Assembly (NCBI RefSeq): GCF_043290135.1
Contig: NC_134702.1
Location: forward strand, 77,046,417-77,110,416
Length of the DNA: 64,000 nucleotides
Reading direction: 5' to 3'
DNA from: Rhipicephalus microplus
Taxonomy: Eukaryota > Arthropoda > Arachnida > Ixodida > Ixodidae
The notes under the pieces are model-generated. The model saw nothing but the letters and a program-made list of their open reading frames with translations. It was not told the DNA's origin and did not search any database. Shown piece after piece: positions 1 through 16,160 of the stretch. Position numbers and translations under genes: made by a program. The stretch's first letter is position 1, and each line of letters starts with the position of its first letter.

Positions 1-1450
1 CAACCACGCGGTTGGTCAACTTGCTACAGAGCGAACGAGCGAGTTCTCCGAAATGATCAGTCGAAATGTCGCGCAAACCACCAGGGACTGCCGAGTCCGA
101 AAGACACGACGAAATATCGGCAACGTTTTCGCTCATCGAGCTAGGGTGCGCTCGGTGCTGGCATTCGCACAACCGAGCAGGCGGAAGACGGGGGAAACAA
201 ACTAATAACGAAAGAAAATCCCCCAGCACGAGTCACGCGACGACACCGTGGTGAAATATTGACGACCTAGGAACGACGATCGTAATCCCGTTGAGACTCG
301 CTCGTTCGCCCAGTGCGAGAGTCGAGTTTTGTACTTTTTTTTCTCCCTCTCTAGCTAGCGCTCGCACAAATCCATGCACAAAACTCAAAAGCGCACGGTC
401 GTCGGTCAACGCTTCAAAGAACATCACGACCTGTATGCAAATCTGTAGATTCTCTTCGCAGGGCAAGCCAGAAAAAAATGTACCCGTAGCTACGCACACG
501 AGTCGCTGAAGGAATCTTAACGATGACTTTCAGAAGTCGCGATGTCTGTCCGAGCAAATACTTTTTCTCGAATCTATGTACGGCGAGCATGCACTAAACT
601 ACGTTCTTAATACTGCGTGAACGTCACACGGCCACAAAAACGGGCGATAACGAGGAGGGAACGGCAATAAAAAAAAAGAGGCATTCCGAAAGGGAAGCCC
701 CCGTGCACAGCGTTTTAGGCCTAGACAATTCATCCGCAAGTGCCGGCGTCGCACCATTCAAGGTTTCGGCTGCGGCGGACGGCGAACAAGGGCCTCGAAG
801 AGCTCGAAATCGATGGCACAACGGTCACAGAATCTAATGTGCACCTACAAAGAATGTTCGTACGTACCATCGTACCATTTAAAAGCTGTAGTCAGTCCTG
901 CTTAAGTTTCCGTGGCGCGGTGCAGATGACAGGCGAACACACTCAACAAAGTTCATGTGGATTACGGCCATTGGACGTGGCGTCACCACGTGGACGCCGG
1001 AACTTCCTCTCTGTGGACTACGACGCTTTTTACGTCACGTCCGGAGTTTTGTGGCACGTGGTTTATCGTCGCACGATTGCGCTTGCGAAGTTGCGCTCGC
1101 GCGCGTCGTTTGTTCTCGCGTTTTTTGCGGAGTTCTTTTTCGGGACCGCTCTTTTCTTTTGCGCTGCTTTGTTCGATCGTCGGAGTATTCGCACTTGGCG
1201 GGAGCTGCAGGACTGACTGTTCCAGTGGAGGACGTCCGCTGGCTAGAAGCGCATCGTGTCAAAGTTTTCTCTCTCTCTCTCTCTCGCACGAGTGTCATTC
1301 TGCAACGACGTAAGCTCCATCCGAGTGGACGTATGCCGATGTATTGCGCAGACTATAGAGACCTGACATGGCGCTACGCTGCAGATGTTGTTGCTCTCAC
1401 GTTTCGAAATATCCAGGCCGCGTACTTGCAGGCATATCATTGCTGACTGA
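1..1450. other. No gene recognised; CpG-rich block at about 740-1270
   Basis: No recognisable protein domain. From about 740 to 1270 the sequence is rich in CpG and open in three overlapping plus frames (740-1216, 955-1446, 957-1313), which is typical of GC-rich non-coding DNA rather than of one gene. The translations are arginine-, serine- and phenylalanine-rich with no family resemblance. A CpG-rich promoter or first exon is possible, but I see no supporting splice or core-promoter signal. A short CT run lies at 1267-1285. Confidence 0.4.
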
Positions 1451-1682
1451 TTGCCTGTCAGGCTATGGTAAAACGGAATCCCACAGAGCGCGCGCGTATT
1501 CGTGGTAGCGTAGGTTGCGGCGGTGCCTGCATTGCGGACACTGATATGAGTGCGTGTTTCTTTCGTTTTTAGCTTTATTGGCGGACGTCTCATTTTCCTT
1601 ATCTCTCCCGTGTCGTACATTGTACATTTTCGTACCCGTTAAGAGTCGGAATGTCCTAGCCCAGCAAATAGGCCCGATCAGA

Positions 1683-1708
1683 GCCTCCTCTAAAAAAATA
1701 GAGGAGGC
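1683..1708. repeat. Perfect 10-bp inverted repeat (hairpin)
   Basis: GCCTCCTCTA at 1683-1692 and its exact reverse complement at 1699-1708 flank a loop of six A residues. No associated gene is visible. Confidence 0.75.
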
Positions 1709-2192
1709 GCTGGCTCGATTGAGCAAGTATTGAGTCACGCAACTTTCTATATTCCGTGTCTCTGTTCCATAATACAACGTGATTATATAAGCTTGATGTC
1801 ATATGTATTTTCCTGATAAGTTTATAACCGTAACGTCAGCGGTAACGCCGGTAACAATTGATAGAGCATGACTGCATACTTTTGGCCATTATATTTCTAT
1901 AAACCTCATATTTATTCTTCGGTGAGTAGCTTAACGACTCTAAAAATGAATTTATTGGCCATCATAGATGCGATAGATTTGTTCCATTGTTAAAGGCCTG
2001 TTTAAACTCACAGAAGCCCGTACATCGGCTAAGGTATCCAATAACATTAAACCTTCTACCCTTCTGGAGGAGCGTTAGTGGTCATGTTCGTTAAAGAGAT
2101 TGACAAAAGAAGCTAACGATGTCTGGTAAGGATTGTATATAACTATCAACGTTGGTCAGAGAAACTTCATTTATATGCCTTTCGCTTTCTCA

Positions 2193-2227
2193 CAAGGACC
2201 GCTCGAAGCGCGATAGAGCGGTCCTTG
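2193..2227. repeat. Perfect 12-bp inverted repeat (hairpin)
   Basis: CAAGGACCGCTC at 2193-2204 pairs exactly with 2216-2227 across an 11-nt loop, and a T run follows. It resembles a bacterial terminator, but nothing bacterial surrounds it. It is more likely a small foldback or decayed MITE core. Confidence 0.75.
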
Positions 2228-4401
2228 TTTTTCCTACATGTGGTCTCAATTTGTCATATAACGCTTTATCTTAATTGCTTGCCTGCACACGTTTGACGAC
2301 AGCGCAGGCGCACAGGCATCATTATCTTCAACGCGTCATTTTCGTTTGTTTATCTCTCCAAGTTATTTGGAGAATTCCGCTCCATATCTCGATAGCAGTA
2401 TCCCTACATAATCCAGACTGCGTGGTGCTAAAGAAAAGATAACAACAACAACATGGTAACCACGCCGCGTTTTCCGCTCCTGCAATCGCTTCCGGCTGTT
2501 TCGTATCTATATATAGAAGAAGCACGAGGCTTCGCGATCGGCATTATTACGTACTTCGGGAGAACAGCCTCTGAAGCCGCGAATTTCTTCCAAAGGAGGT
2601 CGCGTGGTTAATCCCACGTGTCTTGTAAATGCCGGAAATTCAAATGAAAATAAAATGAAAACTAAAATGATCGAAGGTCAGACGTTCCCAGTACGGAATT
2701 GCAACCATTCGTTGAAGCTGCACATAGCGCTCCGCAATCGCATTTCTTCTAAGCGTATACATAATTGCACGCATGCAAAGAACTGAAGTCCATTCCATGA
2801 GGACATGTATGAGCCAATGCGACTCGCGAAACCCGCAAAGCGCTGACAAATCTATCGAGAAATAAAGACGGAGAGGGAAGCGTGAGTAAGTTGGCACACT
2901 TGCGGCTTCAGCACAGCACACGCAAATAACCACGCAAAGCATTGCATACGGCTTGCGTGAATAACGTTACGTTGTTAGCTACTACGTGAAACAGGCAGAG
3001 GAATTTGAGTCCACAACATCGGAGACATTGTATAGACGTGAATGTACATATGGTAACAGTTGCTTTTTGGGAGAACACTACTTTCGGGGGATTTTAGTTG
3101 ACCGACGAGCATAAGCGTGCGCAGAGTTCCCACTCAGGACAATTGGGGGGGGGGGGGTGATTAAAGTTTGTCGTGGCTTCCTCTCTTCCCTGCACCTCTC
3201 CCCCCATGCGCACGGCTATATGCCGATAAGATTTCACCGTTCTTATAAAGGGGTGACATGAGATAAGCCGCGGTGGAATGCAGTGAATTAGTATACTATA
3301 TCTCCCGGGAATCCCATTCACGTTCCCTACAGTTAGCGAGTGTTTTTCTTGTTATTTCGTGACGTGGTCATCTTGGTGAATTCCGCCCTGTCAGGTGCGC
3401 TACTATAAATCCGAATTTTATGCATACAGGAAGCGCCTAATCCAATAGTATAGTCGAGACACGTCAAGTCTCAGAATTCAGTAAAACAAATTTGATACCT
3501 CGATTCTCCATAAAACATTTGGGAGTACTCTATCACAATATCTCCGAGCGTCCGCGTTCCTTTGGTATACCAATAAATGAAACAATGCTTAAGCAAAGTA
3601 TACTTGTGACTCATTTTGAGCCAACCTCTGACATTACGCACGAAGAGAAGCCACGATTAAGTTTGTCGTGTAATTTTTCATCAGCCACTTATTTTTTGTT
3701 GATCACCACCACGCCATTTTCGGGATGCGTCACCTTGGCTGCCTCTACAAAATGTTCAATGACATTCCGAATAACCCGGTGACCCGTCTCTATTCTTTAC
3801 ACCAGCGGGTGGATCACAAATTGTTCGTAACTTCCACAGTTTCCCCACAGCGAACTGCAACCGGGTGTCTTTTTGAAGGATGTTGCCTTATCGATTCCGG
3901 AGCCATATACACGGTGGATTACGGAATCTCAATGAGATAACGAGCAAGGAAAGGCCGTTTGCGGAAGGCACGTCGTAAAAGAGCTATTATACTTCAAGCG
4001 CTCGTGTGTCCGCCAGCTCTGAGCTGCTTGACGTTGCGACTGGGCTGGCTGACAGCCAATACAATCAAAGGGCGTCGTGAGACGATCACGTCGTTCATCT
4101 TTTCATCGCGGCCTGCTCCGCAATGAAAACACCAATCCGCTATACAAGGCGGCTGACGTCACAGCTACTTGCTTTTGCGTCATCGATATAGAAGGGGCTG
4201 CCCCAAAGGGGAGGAGAGCTGTGCACACACGTGTCTGTCTTCTGGTCTTATACGTTGACGTGAGAAAGTTGCTATACCTTTGTTGTTGTTTTTTTTTTTT
4301 TGGTGTCGCTCAAAGCTAAATGATCGCAAGAAGCCCCGAAACCACGTTTTCAAATGTGTGTCATGCGTGGATGCCGACGTCACTGCGTCGTTGACCACGA
4401 C

Positions 4402-5050
<649 letters not shown>

Positions 5051-5242
5051 ATAAATAATTTATTGTTTTGTTTCCTATACTGCACTGTTCTCGAAGTTTA
5101 TAACTTTTATTACGGTAGCCGGAAGAAACTCTGATCATTTATTTCATCTATATATACTTTTCTTTCTTCTTATTTACATTACATTGGTTCTAATAACTTC
5201 CCCTGTACATTCCTTGGCATTACTGTCTGTTACATCTCATTC

Positions 5243-5382
<140 letters not shown>

Positions 5383-5548
5383 GAGATGTTTATTGCACCG
5401 ACCACCGTTGATGGGACAGGAATTAGAGAGAGTCTACTACTTGGGGTAGACTTTCCAGGTTTTTGCCGTGTGCATATAGTTCGAAGCCGAGAATAATCAA
5501 AATCGACCCGCTTGCTTTTTGTTACGAGGAGGTAGACACAACGCAAAC

Positions 5549-5632
5549 AAAACCGTATATCCACCGGTGTGGTTCAGTGGTAGAACACTGAGCTGACACG
5601 CAGAAGACCCGGGTTCGAAAACCGTATATCCA
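5549..5632 (+). pseudogene. tRNA-like retropseudogene with 15-bp direct repeats
   Basis: A 54-bp core at 5564-5617 contains an A-box-like TGGTTCAGTGGTAGAA and a B-box-like GGGTTCG, in the order and spacing of a tRNA-Gly-like molecule. The anticodon arm does not pair well and the sequence stops in the T arm. The core is flanked by perfect 15-bp direct repeats, AAAACCGTATATCCA at 5549-5563 and 5618-5632, the mark of target-primed insertion. It could instead be a short SINE head, since Ruka-type heads are partly alignable. Not a functional tRNA gene. Confidence 0.6.
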
Positions 5633-5838
5633 AGGATGTACAGGGAGGCCCTGATCATGCAAGTGTACAGTCGTCAGCAATACAAAAGGAAGCGAAGAAT
5701 CTTGAAAGTCCATAATGTCTGCGGTCGTATTCTTCTTTCGCGTGGTTAACAGAACACTTAGGTACGCCGGCAAGAAACTGATAGTATATTAAGTTTCTTG
5801 GGCATTGACTGTGGAGAAGCTTTTCAAAGTTACTCCTG

Positions 5839-6997
<1,159 letters not shown>

Positions 6998-6999
6998 CG

Positions 7000-7046
7000 G
7001 GTGACACACCTGTTGTCACGCCTTCCTTGAAGACAGGTGTGTGCTG
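7000..7046. repeat. Hairpin next to the (CA)(TA) array
   Basis: ACACACCTGT at 7004-7013 is exactly complementary to ACAGGTGTGT at 7034-7043, and a competing GTGACA/TGTCAC pairing lies on the left side. It sits immediately outside a TA array, as do the PLE-type ends elsewhere in the window, but I do not recognise the family. Confidence 0.65.
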
Positions 7047-9630
7047 AGCAAAATAAGGTCTATGACAAGAGACGTATGAGGGCACATGAATGAAAAATAA
7101 CTATGCAGATACAGCGTGCAAACACGCATGCGCAGCTCGAAGGCGTGTACACGATAACGAAAAGAGAGGCGAGGAAGTTCGGCATCTAAGTACGGTGTAA
7201 TCAAGCAGTTGACTGATAAACCGGAGCCACAAAAAAGAACACACAGAGAAAAAGAAGTGTATACTGTGTATTGAATTCATAGAATATAAACAAAAATCAC
7301 CATGGACACAGAAACCGAAAGGGAAAGTATTATGCAGAGAGAGTGAATTTGTTAGAAAAAAGCAGCGAGCTGGGTCTGAGCTTGTGATGCTCTGGCCTGT
7401 TGCCATCAAAAGTCCGGATACGATTGAGCGCATCACCGCGGAATGTGCAGAATGCACCCAGCGATGTTCGTAGTATACGTGCATATTTATTTATGAGACG
7501 TCCATGCTCTATAAATGCGCTGTGGCTAAACACATACAGAAACATCAGCAGGTTCCCCGTAGAGATATACGCAGTGGTTTAGCCGATGAAGATAAACAAA
7601 AACGAAGAAGTTACGTTGCACCAGTGAGTAACTTCACAATATGTATGTATGGCGAAGAGTAACGCGTTATTAGGAGCTTGCTTTAATTTGCATAATACCT
7701 AGCCAAAATAAATAAGTAAAAAAATTGGTCCTTACAGTGGATGATTTATTACATACCTCGTTAATGTCACTGGAGGTATACCAGAGGCATGACCTGCAGG
7801 AACGAGATTTGTGGGCACATGCGTTATTCGGTCTACATTTTCCAGGAAGCTGGTCGGGGCGTCGCGGAGCCCGAAAATGGCCTGCAAAGAGGAGTGCTGA
7901 CACCCAGTTTACTCGAAAATGTTTTTGTTAAATTCGAAGAGCCAATTCAGCGAATTTACGCAAATGCACCGCACGAATATCTGCAGAAGTATGTCGCAAA
8001 CGTGTCTAGTCATTTACGAAAAATAAATTCAGTAATGCGGATGCTTACGCGAAATTTTCGGCAATGCATAACAATTTTCCTACTGTAAGCGATACTTTTG
8101 TTTCACTAAAATTAGTAAAGTCTTGCAATGGTTATACGCAATTTTAAATGTTTTTTTCTTGCGCCCACCTTGTAAATATAAAATGCTTTCAGAGACGAAG
8201 AAACGATATAAGAAAACCAATTACGACAGTGCATTAGATGTAAGCATTACTTCATTATAGGAAGCTAACTGGGCGATTATTATTTGTTCGCGCCTCCTTG
8301 TTTCGTAGCGGATAAGTAATAGAAATGATCATCGTTATCGCAACCTGGTATATGTCGCAGTGAGTGTTCCAGAAAGTGGCCGTCACTGCCATCGCCACCA
8401 CCAACCAAGCACACACACACGAAAAAATCGAGAGGCTCCCTGCGCTTTCGCAGACAATGGTGCCCTAACGAGGCCCTCTTCCGCCATTAGGAAACAAACA
8501 AAGAAGGAAGTTATAAATATAAACGCCACCACCATGCGGAAGCCGTGCTTTCACGCAGAGCTGCCGAAGAACTGAGCCGAACAGAAGAGATAGCTATAAA
8601 GAAGAAGAAGAAGAAAGGAAACTCCATCACACCGACGGTTACGTTAAGGAGCACTTATATATAGCATGCGCTTCCTTCGCTGACGCTTGGTAACCTACCA
8701 ACTCGGCGCACTGCAGCGGAAGCAGAACAGCTCCCGTCGCCGCCATAATGGACGAGAACATAAGGTCCAGCGGTATATACGTAGTGTCGAAGTTATTTAG
8801 TAAGAACCCTCTGACTACGCCTCGCACTTCTCTAATCCTTCTCTCGTCTCATTCATCCATCTTTTGAAGATCACTGTCGCACGTGCTGCGGGATTACAGC
8901 GAAGGGGGGCAAAGAGCGAAGTCTGTGCAACCGCCCCCGACTCGACTTTTGTAGTCTTCGCCGCACTGCACGAAGCTCACCAGGCGCAGCTCGCCTCGGG
9001 AAGGAACGCGGGTGGTGAAGAAATCGTGATTACGCGAGAAAAAAAGAAAACAAAAAGACAAGAAAAAAAGAGCACTGACGTGGATGCCGCTGGACGGAAA
9101 AGAGACGAGAAGCACCAACTCAAGCGTGTGTTGTCTCTTTTGAGGTTGTGAAACTAAAAATGAATAAATAAAAAATGAAATACTTAGGCTAAAAAATAAG
9201 CAGGAAAAGCGTAAGGAATATAGAAACCCAATCTGAGCCAAGCGAGGCCTTCGTGCGGCGTTTACTGCACAAAATGGTATAAAATAAAGTACGATGCTTG
9301 AGCAGTTACCAGTAAACTTGTAAACAACATCGAATATCGTGCCATCTTGGTACGTCGTTTTCATTATGGACTTCAATGCGAGGCAACGTCGACACTCAGG
9401 CGCTACATCGCTCATAACTCAAACCACGTCGTGAGGACGAAGAGGGTGATGTCCGTCGAAGGAAGAAAGCTGGCAAAGACCAAACGTATGCCGAAATAAA
9501 AGTGGGCCAGTCCAAAGACAGGAATGAAGTGAACTACTGTACTCAGTTGTCAGACTATATCCAGAAATACATCTGGCGAAGAAGCGACAACGAACAAGAC
9601 TCTGCGGGCGAATGAAATGTACGTTCAGAT
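7047..9630. other. Unannotated stretch with one weak coding candidate
   Basis: About 2.6 kb without a recognised gene. ORFs at minus 7101-7484 and minus 8894-9415 are low-complexity hydrophobic translations of A-rich DNA. The only sequence with a protein-like composition is at 7789-8088, listed separately. Confidence 0.45.
7789..8088 (+). other. Unidentified ORF, 99 codons; possible exon or element remnant
   Basis: The second half (about residues 40-95) is balanced in composition and amphipathic, including LLENVFVKFEEPIQRIYANA. No known domain is recognised. The ATG lies in DNA that is also open in a second frame, no splice signal was pinned down, and the region is AT-rich. Chance or a decayed element are equally likely. 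Confidence 0.15.
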
Positions 9631-9901
9631 TTAAAGAACGCGTCCACCTCTGTGGATGAGTGGCTAGGATGCTCGGCATCTGGCCAGAAGTTCGCGGGTT
9701 CGATTCCGGCTGCAGTGGTCACATTAAGATGGAGACGAAACGGCATATAGAGACCCATGTGTACTGTGCGATGTAAGTTAAAGAACACCAGCTGTTCGAA
9801 ATTTTCGGAGCCATACACTACGGTGTCTCTCATAATCAAATCGGGGTTCTGGGGCGTAGACCTAAAGCCCCAGTTATTATAAATATGACTTAAAGAACGC
9901 G
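9631..9901 (+). mobile_element. tRNA-derived SINE, second family, with 12-bp TSD
   Basis: A tRNA-like head at 9643-9720 carries TGAGTGGCTAGGATGCTCGG and a B box GGGTTCGATTCC. The body has TACTGTGCGATG, a degraded AAAGAACACCAG block, and CTCTCATAATCA near the 3' end. It is flanked by perfect direct repeats TTAAAGAACGCG at 9631-9642 and 9890-9901, so the insertion is about 247 bp. The head and the TGTGCGATGT block differ from the Ruka-type copies and match the copies at 49464 and 52119. Confidence 0.8.
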
Positions 9902-10026
9902 ACAGTGTTGATATCAGTTACGTTCCTTCCGTAACTCTTATTGGCAGGAAAACGGGGATGAACAGGAAGCATGCAAAGGGAATCGGTCGTGTTTTGAAAT
10001 GTATAAGACGTAATGATAATCGTTGG

Positions 10027-10215
10027 CGTTTCACGGCCCGAGATGACTAGGATATTACGAGAGACGCTGTAGTGGAGGTCTCTGGAAATTTATATCAGCT
10101 GGGGCACATTAACGTGCACCTATAACAAAGCACGCAAGCCTCTAGAGTTACACACTTATGGATAATGCAGCCGCTGCGTCCGGCATTCGATGCCGTGACC
10201 TTCGGGTGAGCAGCG
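10027..10215 (-). mobile_element. Degenerate SINE copy, minus strand
   Basis: On the plus strand it reads as reversed SINE blocks in order: GAGAGACGCTGTAGTGGAGG, then CTGGGGCACATTAACGTGCA, then GCAGCCGCTGCGTCCGGCAT and a B-box relic TTCGATGCCGTGACC. Heavily diverged from the intact copies, with no clear TSD. Confidence 0.7.
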
Positions 10216-10284
10216 CAATGTATAAAAAGGTAACGGTTAAGAAAAATGGCAGAATAATGTAAACGTAACGAAGGTAATAAAAAG

Positions 10285-10354
<70 letters not shown>
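10285..10354. repeat. (GATA)n microsatellite, about 70 bp
   Basis: Perfect GATA tetranucleotides. Confidence 0.98.
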
Positions 10355-12449
<2,095 letters not shown>

Positions 12450-12800
12450 TAATTATCCGCGGTTATGGTGCTGGCCCGAAAGTCGTCGGTTCGAATCCCG
12501 GCCACGGCAGACTGATTCCGACGGAGGTGAAATTCTGTAACAGAATGTTGTACCTACTCATATTTAGGTTCGCGTTAACGAACCCCAGGTGGCCGAAATT
12601 TCAGAAGCCCTCCACCACAACACCTCTGATAATTTTGTCGTGGTTCTAAGACGTAAAACCTCGAGAATTATATTACTGGCGCTGCGTATAATGTTAACCA
12701 ATATACGAACGTGGCGGGATGAAAATTGATCCATAGCCATTAACTATAGGCAATGCCTCTCATAAACACTTAAAGCAATCAATCAATCAATCAATCAACT
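12450..12800 (+). mobile_element. Degenerate tRNA-derived SINE and (AATC)n tail
   Basis: The head retains GGTTCGAATCCCGGCCACGG at about 12488-12507. The body retains CGAACCCCAGGTGGCCGAAA, AGCCCTCCACC and GTGGTTCTAAGACG. An (AATC)n run at 12776-12798 resembles the ATCA-type tail of intact copies but is separated by about 100 bp of other sequence. No convincing TSD. Confidence 0.7.
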
Positions 12801-15439
12801 AATGGGATCTGGACTTCTACGAAAAAAATAACGAGTGCATGAAAGTCGAAAAAGTTCCCTCATGCATGTATTTTATTTATTGTCTATTTAGAAGCTGATA
12901 GAGACATACGTTGTCAGGAATCAAGGGACTAAAAACGACATCAGCTGGTTGTTCAAGGCCTCATTACCTGTACGGTTAGAGCTCAGATTATTTAATGCTG
13001 ACGTCACCATTATGCGCATTTGATGACATTGCATATTTCAGTACTCTGTTTACAGTTAACCATACTGGTTGCCCCGGTAAAACGTATGCGCAGATGGAAT
13101 GACATGAAGAAAGAGTGATATAAAGGAGGAGTGAGTGGGTGAAGGTAGCGAATGAGTGAGTCGCGCCTGTGTGTGTCTGCGGCAAAACTGCGTTAAAGGA
13201 AAGCCGCCCGGCCCTGGTGACTCGATCAGAGGGTCGGGCTGAGGGGCAAAGCGAGAGGAGACACGGTGTGATGCACCAATTTTCTTTGCACATATTTATT
13301 TCTTCCGCAGGGCTTCCGGGCATTCTTCCACCGACGCCTCGGCAACGCATACGTGCAGCCCCATTTTGTTCTTCCAGGGTGGAAGGCAGAGGGCGGCTCT
13401 GTAGCCATCACACTTCGGTTTGTTTCTTTCACGAAGCAACGATAACACCGTGACAAAAAAAAAAGGGGGGGGGGGGAGATTAAGTGAAAAGATTTTTTTT
13501 TCCCTGCTAGATGCAAAGCAAACGTCTTTTTCCGGGCATTTTCGCCCTTATACGAGTCAGAAAACAGTGACTTTTTTCTTCATTTTTCTGCGTTGCCCTT
13601 TTTATTGTGAAACATTCCACGTCTTACCAACGCATCAAGAGGGAGGCCCAGCCCATTCTCCAGGGCAAACAACGCTGACTAAATTGAGGCGGAATATGGA
13701 CCAAGTGGGCAAACCCTATCACTTCGACAAACGGCAGACAACGAGATAACGATTTTTCGGGAAAAAAACAGTGCACGAAATTTGAGAGAAGCGTCAACGT
13801 TTTCGGCGTGTATAAGATTTCCCGTTGCAGTGAAGTTTCAAAATGACAAGATCTACATTAAAAAAAAAAAAACGCGGGAAATCGCCATATGGGAATTGAG
13901 TCTGGATGAATGAAGATGGCAGCACCTAACTATACTGTCGGCTGTACAATTGTTTGCGAGACCCAGACATCGCGAGAAATTTTAATTTCTCTTTGACAGA
14001 GGCCAGGCACTCGTGATTGAACGGTTCATGGCGAATGAATCTTGAGGACGTCGCGACAAACGAAATCCGCAAAAACGAGGTCACGCGCCAATTTAAGGCT
14101 TTGCGGTTTTCGTGGCCCGCAAACTCTTGTAGACGCACGTACGACAACGCGAAAGCGATCGGCCATGTGGGTAACTCGACCAACATCATGCAAAGTCGAG
14201 GTACACGTCAGCGTATGTTCGTGCCAAAAGGTCTCATCTCAGACGGCGCCCTTCTCTAAGCGGTCACGTTCGCGGGACGACATTCAAAGGCCCCTCTGAA
14301 AGTACCTATTCATCAAGGACTGTCTTATGACCTATATATAGAAGCTCTACCCACGTGTGCTGCGTTGAACGTGCTTTCTCTGGGTTGACCACTCATTTGA
14401 TGTCGGAATAACCGATACCTCTTTTACACGCACAGGCTTTCGATGTTTATGGGAACGCTTGCAAAACATTGCAAATTATATGACATGAAGTAATTTCTCT
14501 AAGGCGATCTAAATTATTTTCCTGCGAGAATGCTTCTGGATATTTCTCTCGCGCATATACAGCCTTCTTCTGCCATGGCTTGGGAGGCCAGTGTAATAAC
14601 GTTATTGTTTTTATTATTTCGCACAATCATTGGGCTTTCGATAAGCGCTAGCGTTCTCACGAGTGAATCAGTCTCTTAAACATTTTATCGTGGATAACTG
14701 CTTCAGAATTCCACTTGTGAGGCTTTTTGTGAAGTAAGCAAAACCACTAGGAGCTTCTCTAACAAATGCTAAAGAACAGAGAGGCACGCGCGGAGCGCTG
14801 TCGGAAGAAGGCGCTAGCTGTTGCACCGTGGCTCAAGCTGAGCGATCCTTTTGGCGTCCGCAAAAGCGTCCGCGGGACCGCTGGAGCGAAACAGCCTTGG
14901 CATTTCAAATGCCGGCGATGAAAGAGCGCGCTCCGGCAGCCGCCTTTCCACGACGCTCCTATACAGCATGTCGCATGCCGCTCGCGGTTCGAAAATGCGG
15001 AGGAGCAGTGCACGCCGCAGTCGAAACCTCCGTGTCGCTGCAAAAGGGCCCCCCAACCAAAAAACTAAAAGAATGAAGAAAACTTAGTGATTTTAAAAGA
15101 GAAAATGAGGAAAACTCATAATGATTTTAAAAGAGAACACGAAGAGAACGAGAACCTCGCAAGTTCTCAAGAAATTCGGGACACTTCAGTAGTGGTTTAC
15201 AATAGAAGGGATAAGGAGGAATTAAACAGAAAAAAAAAGTAAACATTGGGAAACGCTTAGATAGGCTCGCGGACGGGGCCTCGATGCGCGAGTGGTCGCC
15301 GAAGGGATGATAATTGTACTTGTCGCAATATAGAAGCCAACCACCGCTCCTGAGTGAACGACCCGCGGCGAAAAAGGCAGGATAGGAGCAACTTGGGGAG
15401 GACGCGTCTCCGGGGTGCAACAGCAACGGCCATTTTCAG
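12801..15439. other. Unannotated; CpG-rich block at 14760-15060
   Basis: About 2.6 kb without a recognised gene. A G run lies at 13465-13475. The block at 14760-15060 is CpG-dense and open in at least four frames on both strands, so no single frame can be favoured. It could be a promoter-like island or a decayed element. Confidence 0.4.
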
Positions 15440-15800
15440 AGTAGACAACGAGTGGTGATTCGCTCGCAGGATTTCAAGCTGGACGGTTGTGCCCTCGCGA
15501 TCTCCGACGCCAGCGTAGCTCCCGCCGACTGGTTCGCCCTCCGTGGTCTCCTGACGCCGTGCAGCTCTCGCGTTGTGGCGCCCCGCCCTTGGACTGCTTC
15601 GACCGGATCCCCACTTTCCTATCTCCATCAATTTTAAGTCACTTGCCTCTCTATTTCTTCATCTATTTCCTTCTATTCTTTTTATTCCTTCTTCCCCCCC
15701 CCCCCCCTATAAGGCACTGCGCCGTGTCGCCGCTCAGGCAGACAGAAATTAGGTGCCTTTTTCCTCTTCCTTTGCAATCACTACCACCACCACAACGAGT
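15440..15800 (+). repeat. Unclassified repeat, plus-orientation copy
   Basis: The segment from about 15484 shares blocks with the reverse complement of 16149-16040, for example CGCGATCTCCGA followed by a GTCGACTCGCCC-like stretch. The translations also agree: MCPRDLRRQRSSRRL on plus against MCLRDLRGQCSSGRL on minus. The two are diverged, convergent copies of one element. The copy ends in pyrimidine-rich DNA with a C run (15694-15708). The class is unknown; a retroelement 3' region is a guess. Confidence 0.4.
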
Positions 15801-15809
15801 GGTGCGGGA

Positions 15810-16160
15810 AGAAAGGACAGCGTCCTTGACGTTGGCGCCCCTTCACGACCTACTCGCCTACCCGTGTAAGACTGAAAGCCGCAGGAACGGACAGTGTTAT
15901 CAACCTGAGCTGCTGGAAAACGTTGCATAGGATTAAAGGTATAGAGAAAGGGATGGGGAAGGAGAGAGCGTGGCGCAGGAACAGCGACACCCAGAAGCAA
16001 GGAGAAAACAGGAGAGATAGGCATGGTTTGTAGGAGTCCGCGGATGGGGCACCACTCAGCGAGAGCTCTTGTCGGTGGCAAGAGATGGCGTAGGGTGAGT
16101 GGGCGAGTCGACCAGAACTGCACTGTCCTCGGAGATCGCGGAGGCACAACCGGTCGGCAC
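15810..16160 (-). repeat. Unclassified repeat, minus-orientation copy
   Basis: Mate of the copy at 15440-15800, in the opposite orientation, starting at about 16160 and running leftward. The long frames at minus 15749-16147 and 15850-16149 lie inside it and have no recognised domain. Confidence 0.4.

Noticed and set aside
740..1446. Gene call on overlapping plus-strand ORFs
   Set aside because: Three frames are open at once, a sign of CpG-rich composition, and none has a recognisable domain.
2193..2240. Rho-independent terminator
   Set aside because: The hairpin plus T run fits by form, but there is no bacterial gene context.
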